Positions 41,963 to 49,807 of a stretch of 64,000 bases of DNA are shown piece by piece. The position numbers and the translations under genes were made by a program. The notes under the pieces are model-generated. The model searched no databases, was not told where the DNA came from, and saw nothing but the letters and a program-made list of their open reading frames with translations. Each line of letters opens with the position of its first letter. Position 1 is the first letter of the stretch. The stretch spans positions 1-64,000 of the forward strand of contig NZ_JBDSPJ010000024.1 in NCBI RefSeq assembly GCF_039912695.1, written 5' to 3'. This DNA is from Pseudolysinimonas_A sp039912695. Its GTDB lineage: Bacteria > Actinomycetota > Actinomycetes > Actinomycetales > Microbacteriaceae.

Positions 41963-42355
41963 TCACGTGTTGAAGGATGACACGTAACCCGTGGCAGCAC
42001 CGGTCACGGTGTGTCGACCGCCTTCGCCACGATTCCCACCGGCGTAGCCCGGGACGGAAGCAACAGCGCTGTAAAGGCCGTACGTTGTGGAGGAGTAGAT
42101 CAAGCTGCCGCCGGTGAACACGCGGTATTGCGACGCAGCGCCGACATTGCCACATGTCGAGGCGGCCTTGGCGGACGAGGCCTGGGACATCGTCGAGTTT
42201 CCGGTGAAGAGAACGCCCGATGCGCACAGTCCGGCCGCGTTTCCGAGGGCGTTCGCGGGAGCACCGACAAAGACAACACCGGCGAGCGCGACCGCAGCCG
42301 CGAGAGCCCCGAGCTTCACTCCCTTTCGGGCGTGCAAAGACAATTGGGATTTCAT
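41963..42355 (-). CDS. Small secreted peptide, possible exporter substrate or bacteriocin
   Basis: A 130-residue product with a long signal peptide (basic n-region, then LGALAAAVALAGVVFVGAPA, cleavage likely after ANA). The mature part of about 90 residues is rich in Gly, Ser, Ala and Tyr and has exactly two Cys (GLCASG and STCGN), which could form one disulfide. It lacks the Trp/His motifs of lactococcin 972. First in the operon and preceded by AAGGA 9 bases before the ATG, it is the obvious candidate substrate. I do not recognise a family. Confidence 0.65.
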   Translation of the reverse strand: MKSQLSLHARKGVKLGALAAAVALAGVVFVGAPANALGNAAGLCASGVLFTGNSTMSQASSAKAASTCGNVGAASQYRVFTGGSLIYSSTTYGLYSAVASVPGYAGGNRGEGGRHTVTGAATGYVSSFNT

Positions 42356-42605
42356 CCTGATCCTTTCGCGCAACCGCATTGGATGCGACTTGTTCGCAAG
42401 GTACACCTTAAATCGGGACCCAAATAGTCCGCACAAATGGGGACGCCGATCACCTCGCAGTCGGTCCCGTCGGGCGACATCCGAGTGGGTGCAATCGGCT
42501 TGCCAAAGATGATCGCGACAAGAGCACGCTCTCCGCGATGAGCATCGCCCCGATCGTGGCGGCACCCATGATCCGCCGTTCACGACGCCCGGAGATATCC
42601 CTTGG

Positions 42606-42686
42606 TGCGGAAGGTGGGACTCGAACCCACACGCCTTTCGGCACAGGATCCTAAATCCTGCGTGTCTACCATTTCACCACTCCCGC
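42606..42686 (-). tRNA. tRNA-Leu (UAG)
   Basis: The 81-base minus-strand gene folds with a long variable arm typical of tRNA-Leu. The anticodon loop reads TTTAGGA between CAGGA and TCCTG, giving anticodon UAG. The T arm contains GGGTTCGAGTCCC. CCA is not encoded. It lies directly upstream of the accessory export operon on the same strand. Confidence 0.95.
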
Positions 42687-42723
42687 GCACGGCAATTCTA
42701 CGGACGCGGGTACGGTCGAACCG

Positions 42724-43710
42724 ATGGATCCTCTCGATTCGCTGACCGAGATCGCGTACCTGCTCGAGCGGGAGCGGTCGGCTCGCTACAAGTCGAAAGC
42801 CTTCCGCACGGCCGCCGCGGCGATCGCCGAACTCGACCCCGCCATCCTGAATGATCCGCTGCGGCTCAAGAACGTGGCGGGCATCGGCGATTCGACGTAC
42901 AAGGTCATCCAGCAGTCGCTCGCCGGCGAGGTGCCCGACTATCTCGCGAACCTTCGGTCAGTGAACGGGCCCGCCGAGAGCGAGCTCAGGAAGCAACTCA
43001 GGGGCGACTTGCACGCGCACAGCGAGTGGTCGGACGGACTCACCTCGATCGACCTGATGGTCGCGGCGGCGCTGAAACTCGGGCACGAGTACCTCGCGCT
43101 GACCGACCACTCCCCGCGGCTCACGATCGCACGCGGGCTCTCGGCCGAGCGGCTCGAAGAGCAACTCGTGATCGTAGAGAAGTTCCACGACCACGGATTC
43201 ACGCTGCTGAAGGGCATCGAGGTTGACATCAACGAAGACGGCACCCTCGATCAGACCCCCGAGATGCTCGACAAGCTGGATGTCGTCGTCGCCAGCGTGC
43301 ATTCGAAACTGAAGTCCGACCCGCGTGAGATGACGAAGCGGATGCTCTCCGCCATCCGTGATCCGCACACCGACGTGCTCGGCCACATGACCGGCCGTCT
43401 GGTCGAAGGGTCTCGTGGCACTCGGCCGGGTTCGACGTTTGACGCCGCCGCGATCTTTGCCGAGTGCGCTGAGCGCCGCGTGGCCGTTGAGATCAATTCG
43501 CGGCCTGAGCGTCAGGATCCGCCCGACGAGTTGATCGCGATGGCGCTCGAGGCGGGGTGCCTGTTCTCGATCGACTCCGACGCGCACGCACCGGGGCAAC
43601 TCTCGCTGCTCGACTACGGCGCCGAGCGTGCCGAACGCGCCGGCGTGCCTGCCGAACGAATCGTCACGACCTGGCCACTCGACGACCTTCTGGAGTGGAC
43701 CGGGCGTTGA
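42724..43710 (+). CDS. PHP domain phosphoesterase with N-terminal HhH region
   Basis: A 328-residue protein. The first 80 residues contain a helix-hairpin-helix-like part as in family X polymerases (LLERERSARYKSKAFRTAAA, VAGIGDSTYKVI). The PHP metallo-phosphoesterase domain follows, with GDLHAHSEWSDG, ALTDHSP, GIEVDINEDG, VVASVHSKL and IDSDAHAPGQ as metal-binding motifs. There is no polymerase domain. TACGGT lies 7 bases before the ATG. The last residues (ERIVTTWPLDDLLEWTGR) recur in diverged form at 44308-44373. Confidence 0.88.
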   Translation: MDPLDSLTEIAYLLERERSARYKSKAFRTAAAAIAELDPAILNDPLRLKNVAGIGDSTYKVIQQSLAGEVPDYLANLRSVNGPAESELRKQLRGDLHAHSEWSDGLTSIDLMVAAALKLGHEYLALTDHSPRLTIARGLSAERLEEQLVIVEKFHDHGFTLLKGIEVDINEDGTLDQTPEMLDKLDVVVASVHSKLKSDPREMTKRMLSAIRDPHTDVLGHMTGRLVEGSRGTRPGSTFDAAAIFAECAERRVAVEINSRPERQDPPDELIAMALEAGCLFSIDSDAHAPGQLSLLDYGAERAERAGVPAERIVTTWPLDDLLEWTGR

Positions 43711-43810
43711 AGGAGAAGTGAAGTCGAAGGGCATTCTCACTTTCGTCGGGTAGCTTCCGGTCTGAGCAAACTGGAGGATCATTCGTGATTTGTTCCGCTG
43801 AGGCCAGCCG

Positions 43811-44293
43811 ATGAAGCGCCAGGCACAGGCGCCTGTCCGGGTTCGTGACAGAGCCGCTGTGCTCGCGTTGCTCGCGACCTGCTTACTCATCCCTCTCACC
43901 GCGTGTGGTCCGGCTCCCGCAGATTCGAGCGAGACGGCAAGCTCGGACGTGCCCCATTTCGAGGGGCCTTGGGCTTCTGAGTTCCACGATTACTACGTCT
44001 CGGCTAGATCGGACTTCGAGCGCGATGCGCTTCGAGATGGGGAGATCTCGGACCAGGAGTACGCAGAGATGACGACGCGCATGGGCGATTGCCTGAAAGC
44101 GCAGGGAATAGAGTTCAGCGGCTTTACTCAAGGCGGCGGGTATGAAATCCAATTCGCCCCGTGGATGGGTTCAGACCGAGCCAATCAGTTGACGAACGAT
44201 TGCTCCCAAAGCAGCGGTGAATGGAGCATCGGAGCCTTACATCAGTTCATGAAAGTGAATCCCAACAACCCAATGGGGGGTCTCCCCGGCTAG
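43811..44293 (+). CDS. Lipoprotein, paralogue of the export-operon lipoprotein
   Basis: A 160-residue protein with signal AVLALLATCLLIPLTAC (lipobox LTAC). The mature part contains ALRDGEISDQEYAEMTTRMG followed by DCLKAQGIEF, matching the pattern in the lipoprotein at 41457-41951, though overall similarity is low. It sits between the PHP gene and a second, diverged copy of the PHP 3' end, so it looks inserted. No clear ribosome site is seen. Function is unknown. The shared family suggests a role linked to the neighbouring export system. Confidence 0.7.
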   Translation: MKRQAQAPVRVRDRAAVLALLATCLLIPLTACGPAPADSSETASSDVPHFEGPWASEFHDYYVSARSDFERDALRDGEISDQEYAEMTTRMGDCLKAQGIEFSGFTQGGGYEIQFAPWMGSDRANQLTNDCSQSSGEWSIGALHQFMKVNPNNPMGGLPG

Positions 44294-44307
44294 TCCGTCG
44301 CAACGAG

Positions 44308-44373
44308 GTGGTCCCCGAGCGCATCGTCATGACCTGGCCGTTGGACCGCCTTTTGGAGTGGACGGCGCGTTAA
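44308..44373 (+). pseudogene. Second, diverged copy of the PHP gene 3' end
   Basis: About 66 bases align with 43645-43710 at roughly three-quarters identity and encode ERIVMTWPLDRLLEWTAR plus stop, against ERIVTTWPLDDLLEWTGR in the intact gene. On the minus strand the same bases encode the C-terminus of the TetR protein. Confidence 0.8.
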
Positions 44374-44959
44374 GGGTGCGCTGGGCGCTGAGTGCCGCGG
44401 CCTGCTGCGTGAGGGCAGGTCCGAGCAGAACTTGCCACACCCACATCGCCGCGGTTTCGGCGGGCGGTCGCGGGTCGCGTGCAACCCAGACTTGAATGAC
44501 GGCGAGCACAGAACCGGCAAGTCCCGCGGCGAGAACGTCGTGGGGGATGCCGTCAGCCAGCGGAACGGGGGCACCGTCGATGCCGCTCCGGGCGATGACC
44601 TCGATGCGCGAGCGGAGGCGGTCGACCGCGACGCCCGATCCGTGGGCGGCGAACATCCGGCGGTAGACGTCAGCGTTCTCCTCGATGTGCTTGAGATAGT
44701 GCACGAGGACCGCGGGCGGGGCGACGGTGAGCTCGAACGGCATGGGGAGGTCGGCACCGGCCTCCTCCGCAGCGGCGTCGATCGCGTCGGCGAGCAGAGT
44801 GTCTTTGTCGGCATAGTGCTGGTAGAAGCTGCTGCGGTTCACTCCGGCGCGCTCCGTGATGTCGGCGACCGAGATCGCGTCAAGTTCGCGCTCACGGGCC
44901 AATGCGAAGAGGGCTTCCTCCAGGCTCTGCCGCGTCCTCGCGATTCTCGGATCAACCAC
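44327..44959 (-). CDS. TetR family regulator of the MMPL exporter
   Basis: A 210-residue TetR protein. HTH: LEEALFALARERELDAISVADITERAGVNRSSFYQHYADK. I chose the GTG at 44959 because the HTH begins shortly after and CACAAT lies 6 bases upstream. The gene is divergent from the MMPL transporter, and a near-perfect 20-bp palindrome (45034-45053) lies between them, so repression of the transporter is likely. Its last codons lie within the second copy of the PHP 3' end. Confidence 0.88.
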   Translation of the reverse strand: MVDPRIARTRQSLEEALFALARERELDAISVADITERAGVNRSSFYQHYADKDTLLADAIDAAAEEAGADLPMPFELTVAPPAVLVHYLKHIEENADVYRRMFAAHGSGVAVDRLRSRIEVIARSGIDGAPVPLADGIPHDVLAAGLAGSVLAVIQVWVARDPRPPAETAAMWVWQVLLGPALTQQAAALSAQRTLNAPSTPKGGPTARS

Positions 44960-45033
44960 ATTCCGATTGTGGCAGCAACGGGCGTTTGCGCGCGCACTCT
45001 GCGTTAACTGATAGTTCGCCGACAGTTGTCCTT

Positions 45034-45053
45034 TATCCAACACGTGTCGGATA
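45034..45053. promoter_or_regulatory. Candidate TetR operator
   Basis: A 20-bp dyad with half sites TATCC and GGATA around a central CACGTG. It lies in the tetR/MMPL intergenic region, 59 bases before the transporter start. Confidence 0.6.
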
Positions 45054-45111
45054 GCCTGATGTTCGGCCCAAAGAAGTGCCATCCCGCACGGAACTCTTCG
45101 AAAGGCACCTC

Positions 45112-47550
45112 GTGGCTCGTCTGCTCTCCCGGCTCGGCCGATTCTCGGCTCGTCGCCCCTGGCTGGTCGTCATCGCCTGGATCGTGCTGCTCGGTGGAGC
45201 CGGCGGCGGCTACCTGATCAGCGGCGGTCAGCTCGCGACCGGGTTCAGCATCCCGAACACCGCGACGCAGCAGGTCACTGACAAACTCACCACCGAGCTG
45301 GATGGCGTGGGGGGCGCGGTCGGAACTGTCGTCTTCCAGACGCAGAACGGCGCGGCACTCACCGCCGACCAGCAGACCGCGATCTCGTCCCTTCTCACTC
45401 GGGTCGGCAACCTCAACGGGGTCGGCTCGACAGTCGACCCGTTTGCCACCGAGCTGCACCGCGCCGACCAGACGCAGCAGCTCGCCGATGCCTCAACTCA
45501 ACTCGACGTCGCCCGTGCCCAGCTCACCAAGGGTCAGGCCTTCATGGACGCCGCCGCCTACCAAACCGCCCTGGCCAAGCTCGACGCCAAGCAGGAGCAG
45601 GTCGACCTCGGCCAGCAGTTGTTGAACTACTCGAGCGAGATTCGCATGGTGTCGACCGACGGCAGCACCGCCGCCGCGACAGTGCTCTTCACCGACACCC
45701 TGTTCACCCTCAGCCCTGACATCAAGAATGCTGTCGCGGCCCAACTCGATAGCGCCGCCATCTCAGGTGTGACCATCGACTACTCGAGTGAGATCGCGAA
45801 CTCTCTTGACGGCATCCTCGGTGTCGGCGAAGTGACCGGCGTGCTGATCGCCGCGATCGTGCTCGTCGTACTGCTCGGCTCGCTGCTTCCCGCCGTGCTG
45901 CCTCTCATCTCGTCGCTCGTCGGAGTCGGAGTCGGAGTTGCCGGGTCGCTCTCGTTCTCGGGCGTCGTCGACATGGCCTCGGTTACCCCGGTTCTCGGCG
46001 TGATGCTCGGCCTTGCGGTCGGCATCGACTACGCGCTGTTCATCATCAATCGGCATCGACGGCAGCTGAAGTCGGGCGCGGACCTCAAGGACTCCATCGC
46101 ACTGGCGAACGGCACCGCCGGCAACGCCGTCGTGTTCGCCGGCGCGACAGTTCTGATCGCACTGCTTGCTCTCAACATCACCGGCATCCCGTTCCTGGGT
46201 GTGATGGGAACCGTCGGTGCCGTCTGCGTCGCCGTCGCCGTGCTGGTCGCGATCACCCTCACTCCCGCGTTGCTCTCGCTGGTCGGCATGCGAGTGCTGC
46301 CCAAGCGCGCTCGCGCGAAGCTGAACAACCCCGATCACGTGCCCTCGGTTCCGAAGGCGATGCCGACCTGGCGTGCGATCGTGTCGGCGCTCGCGGTCGT
46401 CGGCATCCTGTTGGTCGCCGCCATCCCGGCGCTCTCGATGCGACTCGGGTTGCCTGACGGTTCGTCAGAGGCGACAGCCTCCACCCAGTACCGCACCTAC
46501 ACGACCATCGCCCAGCAGTTCGGGGCGGGTCGCAACGGCACCCTCGTCGTCACCGCCGAACCGGCCACCGCCGTCGACGCGACCGACAGTGTCGCCGTCA
46601 TGCGCATGCAGGCTCAGATCGAGTCGGTACTGATGCAGCAGAGGGATGTCGTCGCTGTCGCCCCGGTCGGCGTCTCGACCGACGGTTCACTCCTCGCCTT
46701 CCAGGTGGTGCCCGCCGACGGCCCGACCAGCGTTTCGACCGAGACCCTGGTCGCCGATCTGCGCGCCCTGTCGCCGGTCGACACCATCGCAAACGGTGCG
46801 GCCCTGATCGGCGTCGCCGGCCAGGCCAGCGGCAACATCGACATGTCGAAGATCATCGCCGACGCGATGCCGCTCTACCTCGCGGTCGTGATCGGACTGT
46901 CGATCCTGATCATGATCGTCGTGTTCCGGTCGCTGCTCGTGCCGCTGATCGCGACCGGTGGGTTCCTGCTATCGCTGTTCGCCGCCCTGGGTGCGGTCAC
47001 CGCGATTTTCCAGTGGGGATGGTTCGGCCAGATCTTCGGCGTGCACGACCCGGGACCGGTGATGAACTTCCTGCCGATCATCCTGACCGGTGTGTTGTTC
47101 GGCCTCGCGATGGACTACCAGTTGTTCATCGGATCCGGCATCCGCGAGGCGTACGTGCACGGGGTGCCCGCGCGCGCCGCCGTCACCGCGGGTGTGCGGG
47201 GGGCGCGGTCGGTGATCATCGCAGCGGCGATCATCATGGTGTCGGTCTTCGGCGGATTCATCTTCAGCGACCTGGCGATGATTCGACCCCTCGGGTTCGG
47301 CATGGCGATCGGCGTGCTGTTCGACGCCTTCCTGGTGCGGCTCGTGCTGATGCCTGCCCTGCTGCACCTGCTCGGCCGGGCCGCATGGTGGCTGCCGAAG
47401 TGGCTCAACCGCATCCTGCCCAATGTGGATGTCGAGGGCGCCTCGCTCGTGCGACACAAGCTGCCGACCGGGTCGACCCACGCCGTTCCGCTTGGCGGGC
47501 GCCGCAGCGGTGGGTCGGCGACCTCGCCGCTCCCCGCGCGGCGACCGTAG
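45112..47550 (+). CDS. MMPL family (RND superfamily) transporter
   Basis: An 812-residue exporter with the duplicated MMPL layout: one helix, an outer domain, five helices, repeated twice. The proton-relay motifs are GLAVGIDYALFIINRHRRQL in the first half and LFGLAMDYQLFIGSGIREAY in the second. Such proteins export lipids, siderophores or drugs. GTG 45112 has GAAAGG upstream. GTG 45076 is possible. The divergent TetR gene suggests ligand-induced expression. Confidence 0.92.
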   Translation: MARLLSRLGRFSARRPWLVVIAWIVLLGGAGGGYLISGGQLATGFSIPNTATQQVTDKLTTELDGVGGAVGTVVFQTQNGAALTADQQTAISSLLTRVGNLNGVGSTVDPFATELHRADQTQQLADASTQLDVARAQLTKGQAFMDAAAYQTALAKLDAKQEQVDLGQQLLNYSSEIRMVSTDGSTAAATVLFTDTLFTLSPDIKNAVAAQLDSAAISGVTIDYSSEIANSLDGILGVGEVTGVLIAAIVLVVLLGSLLPAVLPLISSLVGVGVGVAGSLSFSGVVDMASVTPVLGVMLGLAVGIDYALFIINRHRRQLKSGADLKDSIALANGTAGNAVVFAGATVLIALLALNITGIPFLGVMGTVGAVCVAVAVLVAITLTPALLSLVGMRVLPKRARAKLNNPDHVPSVPKAMPTWRAIVSALAVVGILLVAAIPALSMRLGLPDGSSEATASTQYRTYTTIAQQFGAGRNGTLVVTAEPATAVDATDSVAVMRMQAQIESVLMQQRDVVAVAPVGVSTDGSLLAFQVVPADGPTSVSTETLVADLRALSPVDTIANGAALIGVAGQASGNIDMSKIIADAMPLYLAVVIGLSILIMIVVFRSLLVPLIATGGFLLSLFAALGAVTAIFQWGWFGQIFGVHDPGPVMNFLPIILTGVLFGLAMDYQLFIGSGIREAYVHGVPARAAVTAGVRGARSVIIAAAIIMVSVFGGFIFSDLAMIRPLGFGMAIGVLFDAFLVRLVLMPALLHLLGRAAWWLPKWLNRILPNVDVEGASLVRHKLPTGSTHAVPLGGRRSGGSATSPLPARRP

Positions 47551-47602
47551 CTCCGCGAAGTCGGTAGTTCCGCGAGTCCGTGGTGTGGCGTAAAAAGGTC
47601 GC

Positions 47603-48181
47603 ATGGCCGACCACACCATCAAGGCGCTGACGCTCGACACCTGGGACGCCTACGCGGCCCTCATCGAGAAGCACAACGGCGTGTGGGGTGGATGCTGGTG
47701 CAGCTACTTCCACGCAGACACCGAGGCTGCCCCCAAGAAGGAGCTCGGCGGCCATGACTTCAAGAAGCGGATGGTTGAGATGGGCATCGCGCACGCGGCT
47801 CTCGTCTTCGAGGGTGAGACCGCGATCGGCTGGGCGGAATACGGTTCACCGGTCGAACTGCCCAACATCTACCACCGCAAGGAACGGGATGCCTCGGGCA
47901 TCGACCCGGCGACCTACCGCATCACCTGCTTCTTCGTCGATCGCGATCACCGGCGCGCGGGCGTCGCGTACGAGGCACTGCAGGGGGCGCTTGACCTCAT
48001 CGCCGCGGCAGGCGGGGGAGTCGTGGAGAGCTACCCGAACACCCTCGTGGAGGGAAAGAAGACGTCGTCGTCGTTCCTGCACAACGGCACCCGCGAGATG
48101 TTCGAGAAGGCTGGGTTCGACTACATCCGCCCGCTCGGGTTGCGCAAGAACGTCGTGCGCAAGGTCATTCCGGCTGCCTGA
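47603..48181 (+). CDS. GNAT family N-acetyltransferase
   Basis: A 192-residue GNAT protein. VWGGCWCSYFHAD near the N-terminus and FFVDRDHRRAGVAYEALQGA (the acetyl-CoA loop) match a widespread actinobacterial subgroup, and TREMFEKAGFDYIRPLG is the closing motif. TAAAAA lies 6 bases before the ATG. The substrate is unknown. It is convergent with the desaturase gene. Confidence 0.85.
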   Translation: MADHTIKALTLDTWDAYAALIEKHNGVWGGCWCSYFHADTEAAPKKELGGHDFKKRMVEMGIAHAALVFEGETAIGWAEYGSPVELPNIYHRKERDASGIDPATYRITCFFVDRDHRRAGVAYEALQGALDLIAAAGGGVVESYPNTLVEGKKTSSSFLHNGTREMFEKAGFDYIRPLGLRKNVVRKVIPAA

Positions 48182-48195
48182 GCTGGAACCGGAGC

Positions 48196-49281
48196 TCAGA
48201 GCCGCCCGTAGTCCATGACGACCGGGCACTCGAACACTCGCGGGGCGCTGCGGCCGACGGTACGCATGTAGGCGAGAACGACCCTGTATGCCTCGACCAG
48301 AGTCGTCTCCGTGTAGGCGATGCCGTCGCGGGCGCAGGTTTCGCGCACGATCTTGCGCGCGGCGGCTAGCTGCGGGCGAGCCATGCTCGGAAACAGGTGG
48401 TGCTCGATCTGGTAGTTGAGCCCGCCCATGAGTGCCGTCATCGGCATCCCGCCGCGGATGTTGCGTGAGCTGAGAACCTGCTTGCGCAGGAAGTCGGGCT
48501 TGGCATCGATCGTGAACATCGTCATGCCGATGTGGTTCGGCGCGAACGACAGGCCCATGTAGAGGCCGAAGACCGCGAGTTGCACGCCGAGGAAGGCGAA
48601 CGCCATCCCGAGCGGTAGCACCAGGAAGATCGGAGTGACGACAACCACCATGCGCACGACGAGCAGCACGATCTCGAGCGAACGGTTGTCGACCTTGCCC
48701 TTGCCAAAGGCGTGAAGGAACGACTTCACGTGCAGGTTGATGCCTTCGAACGCGAGCAGCGGAAAGAACAGCTTCGACTGGTGACGGGTGATGAAGGCGC
48801 GTACTCCGCGGGCGGAGGCGGCGTCGACATCCACGAACGACACGGTGTCAATGTCGAGGTCGGGATCTTTGCCGACGACGTTCGGGTTGCCGTGGTGGCG
48901 GGTGTGCTTGTTCATCCACCAGGAGTACGAGAGGCCGACGAGGCCTGACGCGACAGCCCGGCCGACGCGGTCGTTGGCCTTACCCGAGGTGAAGACCTGG
49001 CGGTGGGATGCCTCATGCCCCAGGAACGCGAACTGCGTGAAGATCACGCCGAGGGCTCCCGCGATCAGCAACTGGAACCACGAGTTACCGAGCAGCACGA
49101 ACCCGGCGATCGCGCCGCCGAGAGCGAGCACCAGGGTGGTCAGCAGGCTCAGGTAGAAGACCTGGCTGCGGCGCAGAAGTCCCGCTTCTTTCACCCGGTT
49201 CAGCAGCGGGGCGAACCCGCTCGGGGCCCCGGTGCGGGGCGTCGTGGTGCGGAAGGTGCCAGCGGCGGAAGCGAGAGACAA
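48196..49281 (-). CDS. Membrane fatty acid desaturase
   Basis: A 361-residue di-iron desaturase with all three His boxes: HEASH (residues 89-93), HTRHH (126-130) and QIEHHLFP near residue 290. Four hydrophobic helices are arranged as in the DesA3/delta-type acyl-lipid desaturases of actinobacteria. It introduces double bonds into membrane fatty acids, probably for cold adaptation. A TTG start at 49281 gives the full length. The neighbours are unrelated. Confidence 0.92.
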   Translation of the reverse strand: MSLASAAGTFRTTTPRTGAPSGFAPLLNRVKEAGLLRRSQVFYLSLLTTLVLALGGAIAGFVLLGNSWFQLLIAGALGVIFTQFAFLGHEASHRQVFTSGKANDRVGRAVASGLVGLSYSWWMNKHTRHHGNPNVVGKDPDLDIDTVSFVDVDAASARGVRAFITRHQSKLFFPLLAFEGINLHVKSFLHAFGKGKVDNRSLEIVLLVVRMVVVVTPIFLVLPLGMAFAFLGVQLAVFGLYMGLSFAPNHIGMTMFTIDAKPDFLRKQVLSSRNIRGGMPMTALMGGLNYQIEHHLFPSMARPQLAAARKIVRETCARDGIAYTETTLVEAYRVVLAYMRTVGRSAPRVFECPVVMDYGRL

Positions 49282-49439
49282 GAGGCCTCGGGATCGTCGG
49301 GTACGACTTCTCAGTCGGCGGGCGAGCGGGACGCTCCAGATACGGCGAACCTACCCGCTCATCCTGTGCGCACGATGTAGCTGGGGTGAGTATTCGCCGT
49401 CGTGAGCGCTAGCGTGAAGTAAAGAACGAGGAGGTTCTC

Positions 49440-49793
49440 ATGACTGACGTCACCAATTCGCCCCGTACGTCCCGTCTGCACACGCTCGCCGTAGTGCTCA
49501 GCTCGCTGGTGATCGGCTTTCCGCTGATCGTCGGCCGACTGGTCGAGGCAGTGCTCGACACGCTCAACCCCGACAAGGTGGATGTCGCCCAGCCACTGGC
49601 CTACCTGAGCCAGATTCTCGGGTTCGGCTTCGGCTCGCTCGGAGTGCTGCTGGTCGTCATCGTGGTCGTGCTCGTCGTGCTCTATCGCCGTGGTCGCTCG
49701 TTCGCTGCGATCCGACTGCCGTTCATCGTGCTCGTCGTGCAGATCCTCGTCGGCGTCGCGACGCTGCTGCTCTCGGGGCTCACGAACAAGTAG
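49440..49793 (+). CDS. Small membrane protein of unknown function
   Basis: A 117-residue protein with three predicted helices (LAVVLSSLVIGFPLIVG, GVLLVVIVVVLVVLYRRG and LPFIVLVVQILVGVATLLL). AGGAGG lies close before the ATG. It is convergent with the GTPase pair. I do not recognise the family. Confidence 0.7.
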   Translation: MTDVTNSPRTSRLHTLAVVLSSLVIGFPLIVGRLVEAVLDTLNPDKVDVAQPLAYLSQILGFGFGSLGVLLVVIVVVLVVLYRRGRSFAAIRLPFIVLVVQILVGVATLLLSGLTNK

Positions 49794-49807
49794 CGCGCGA
49801 TCTGAAG

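Noticed and set aside
41963..42355. Assignment of the secreted peptide to the lactococcin 972 family
   Set aside because: The context is similar, but the characteristic Trp/His-rich mature motif is absent.
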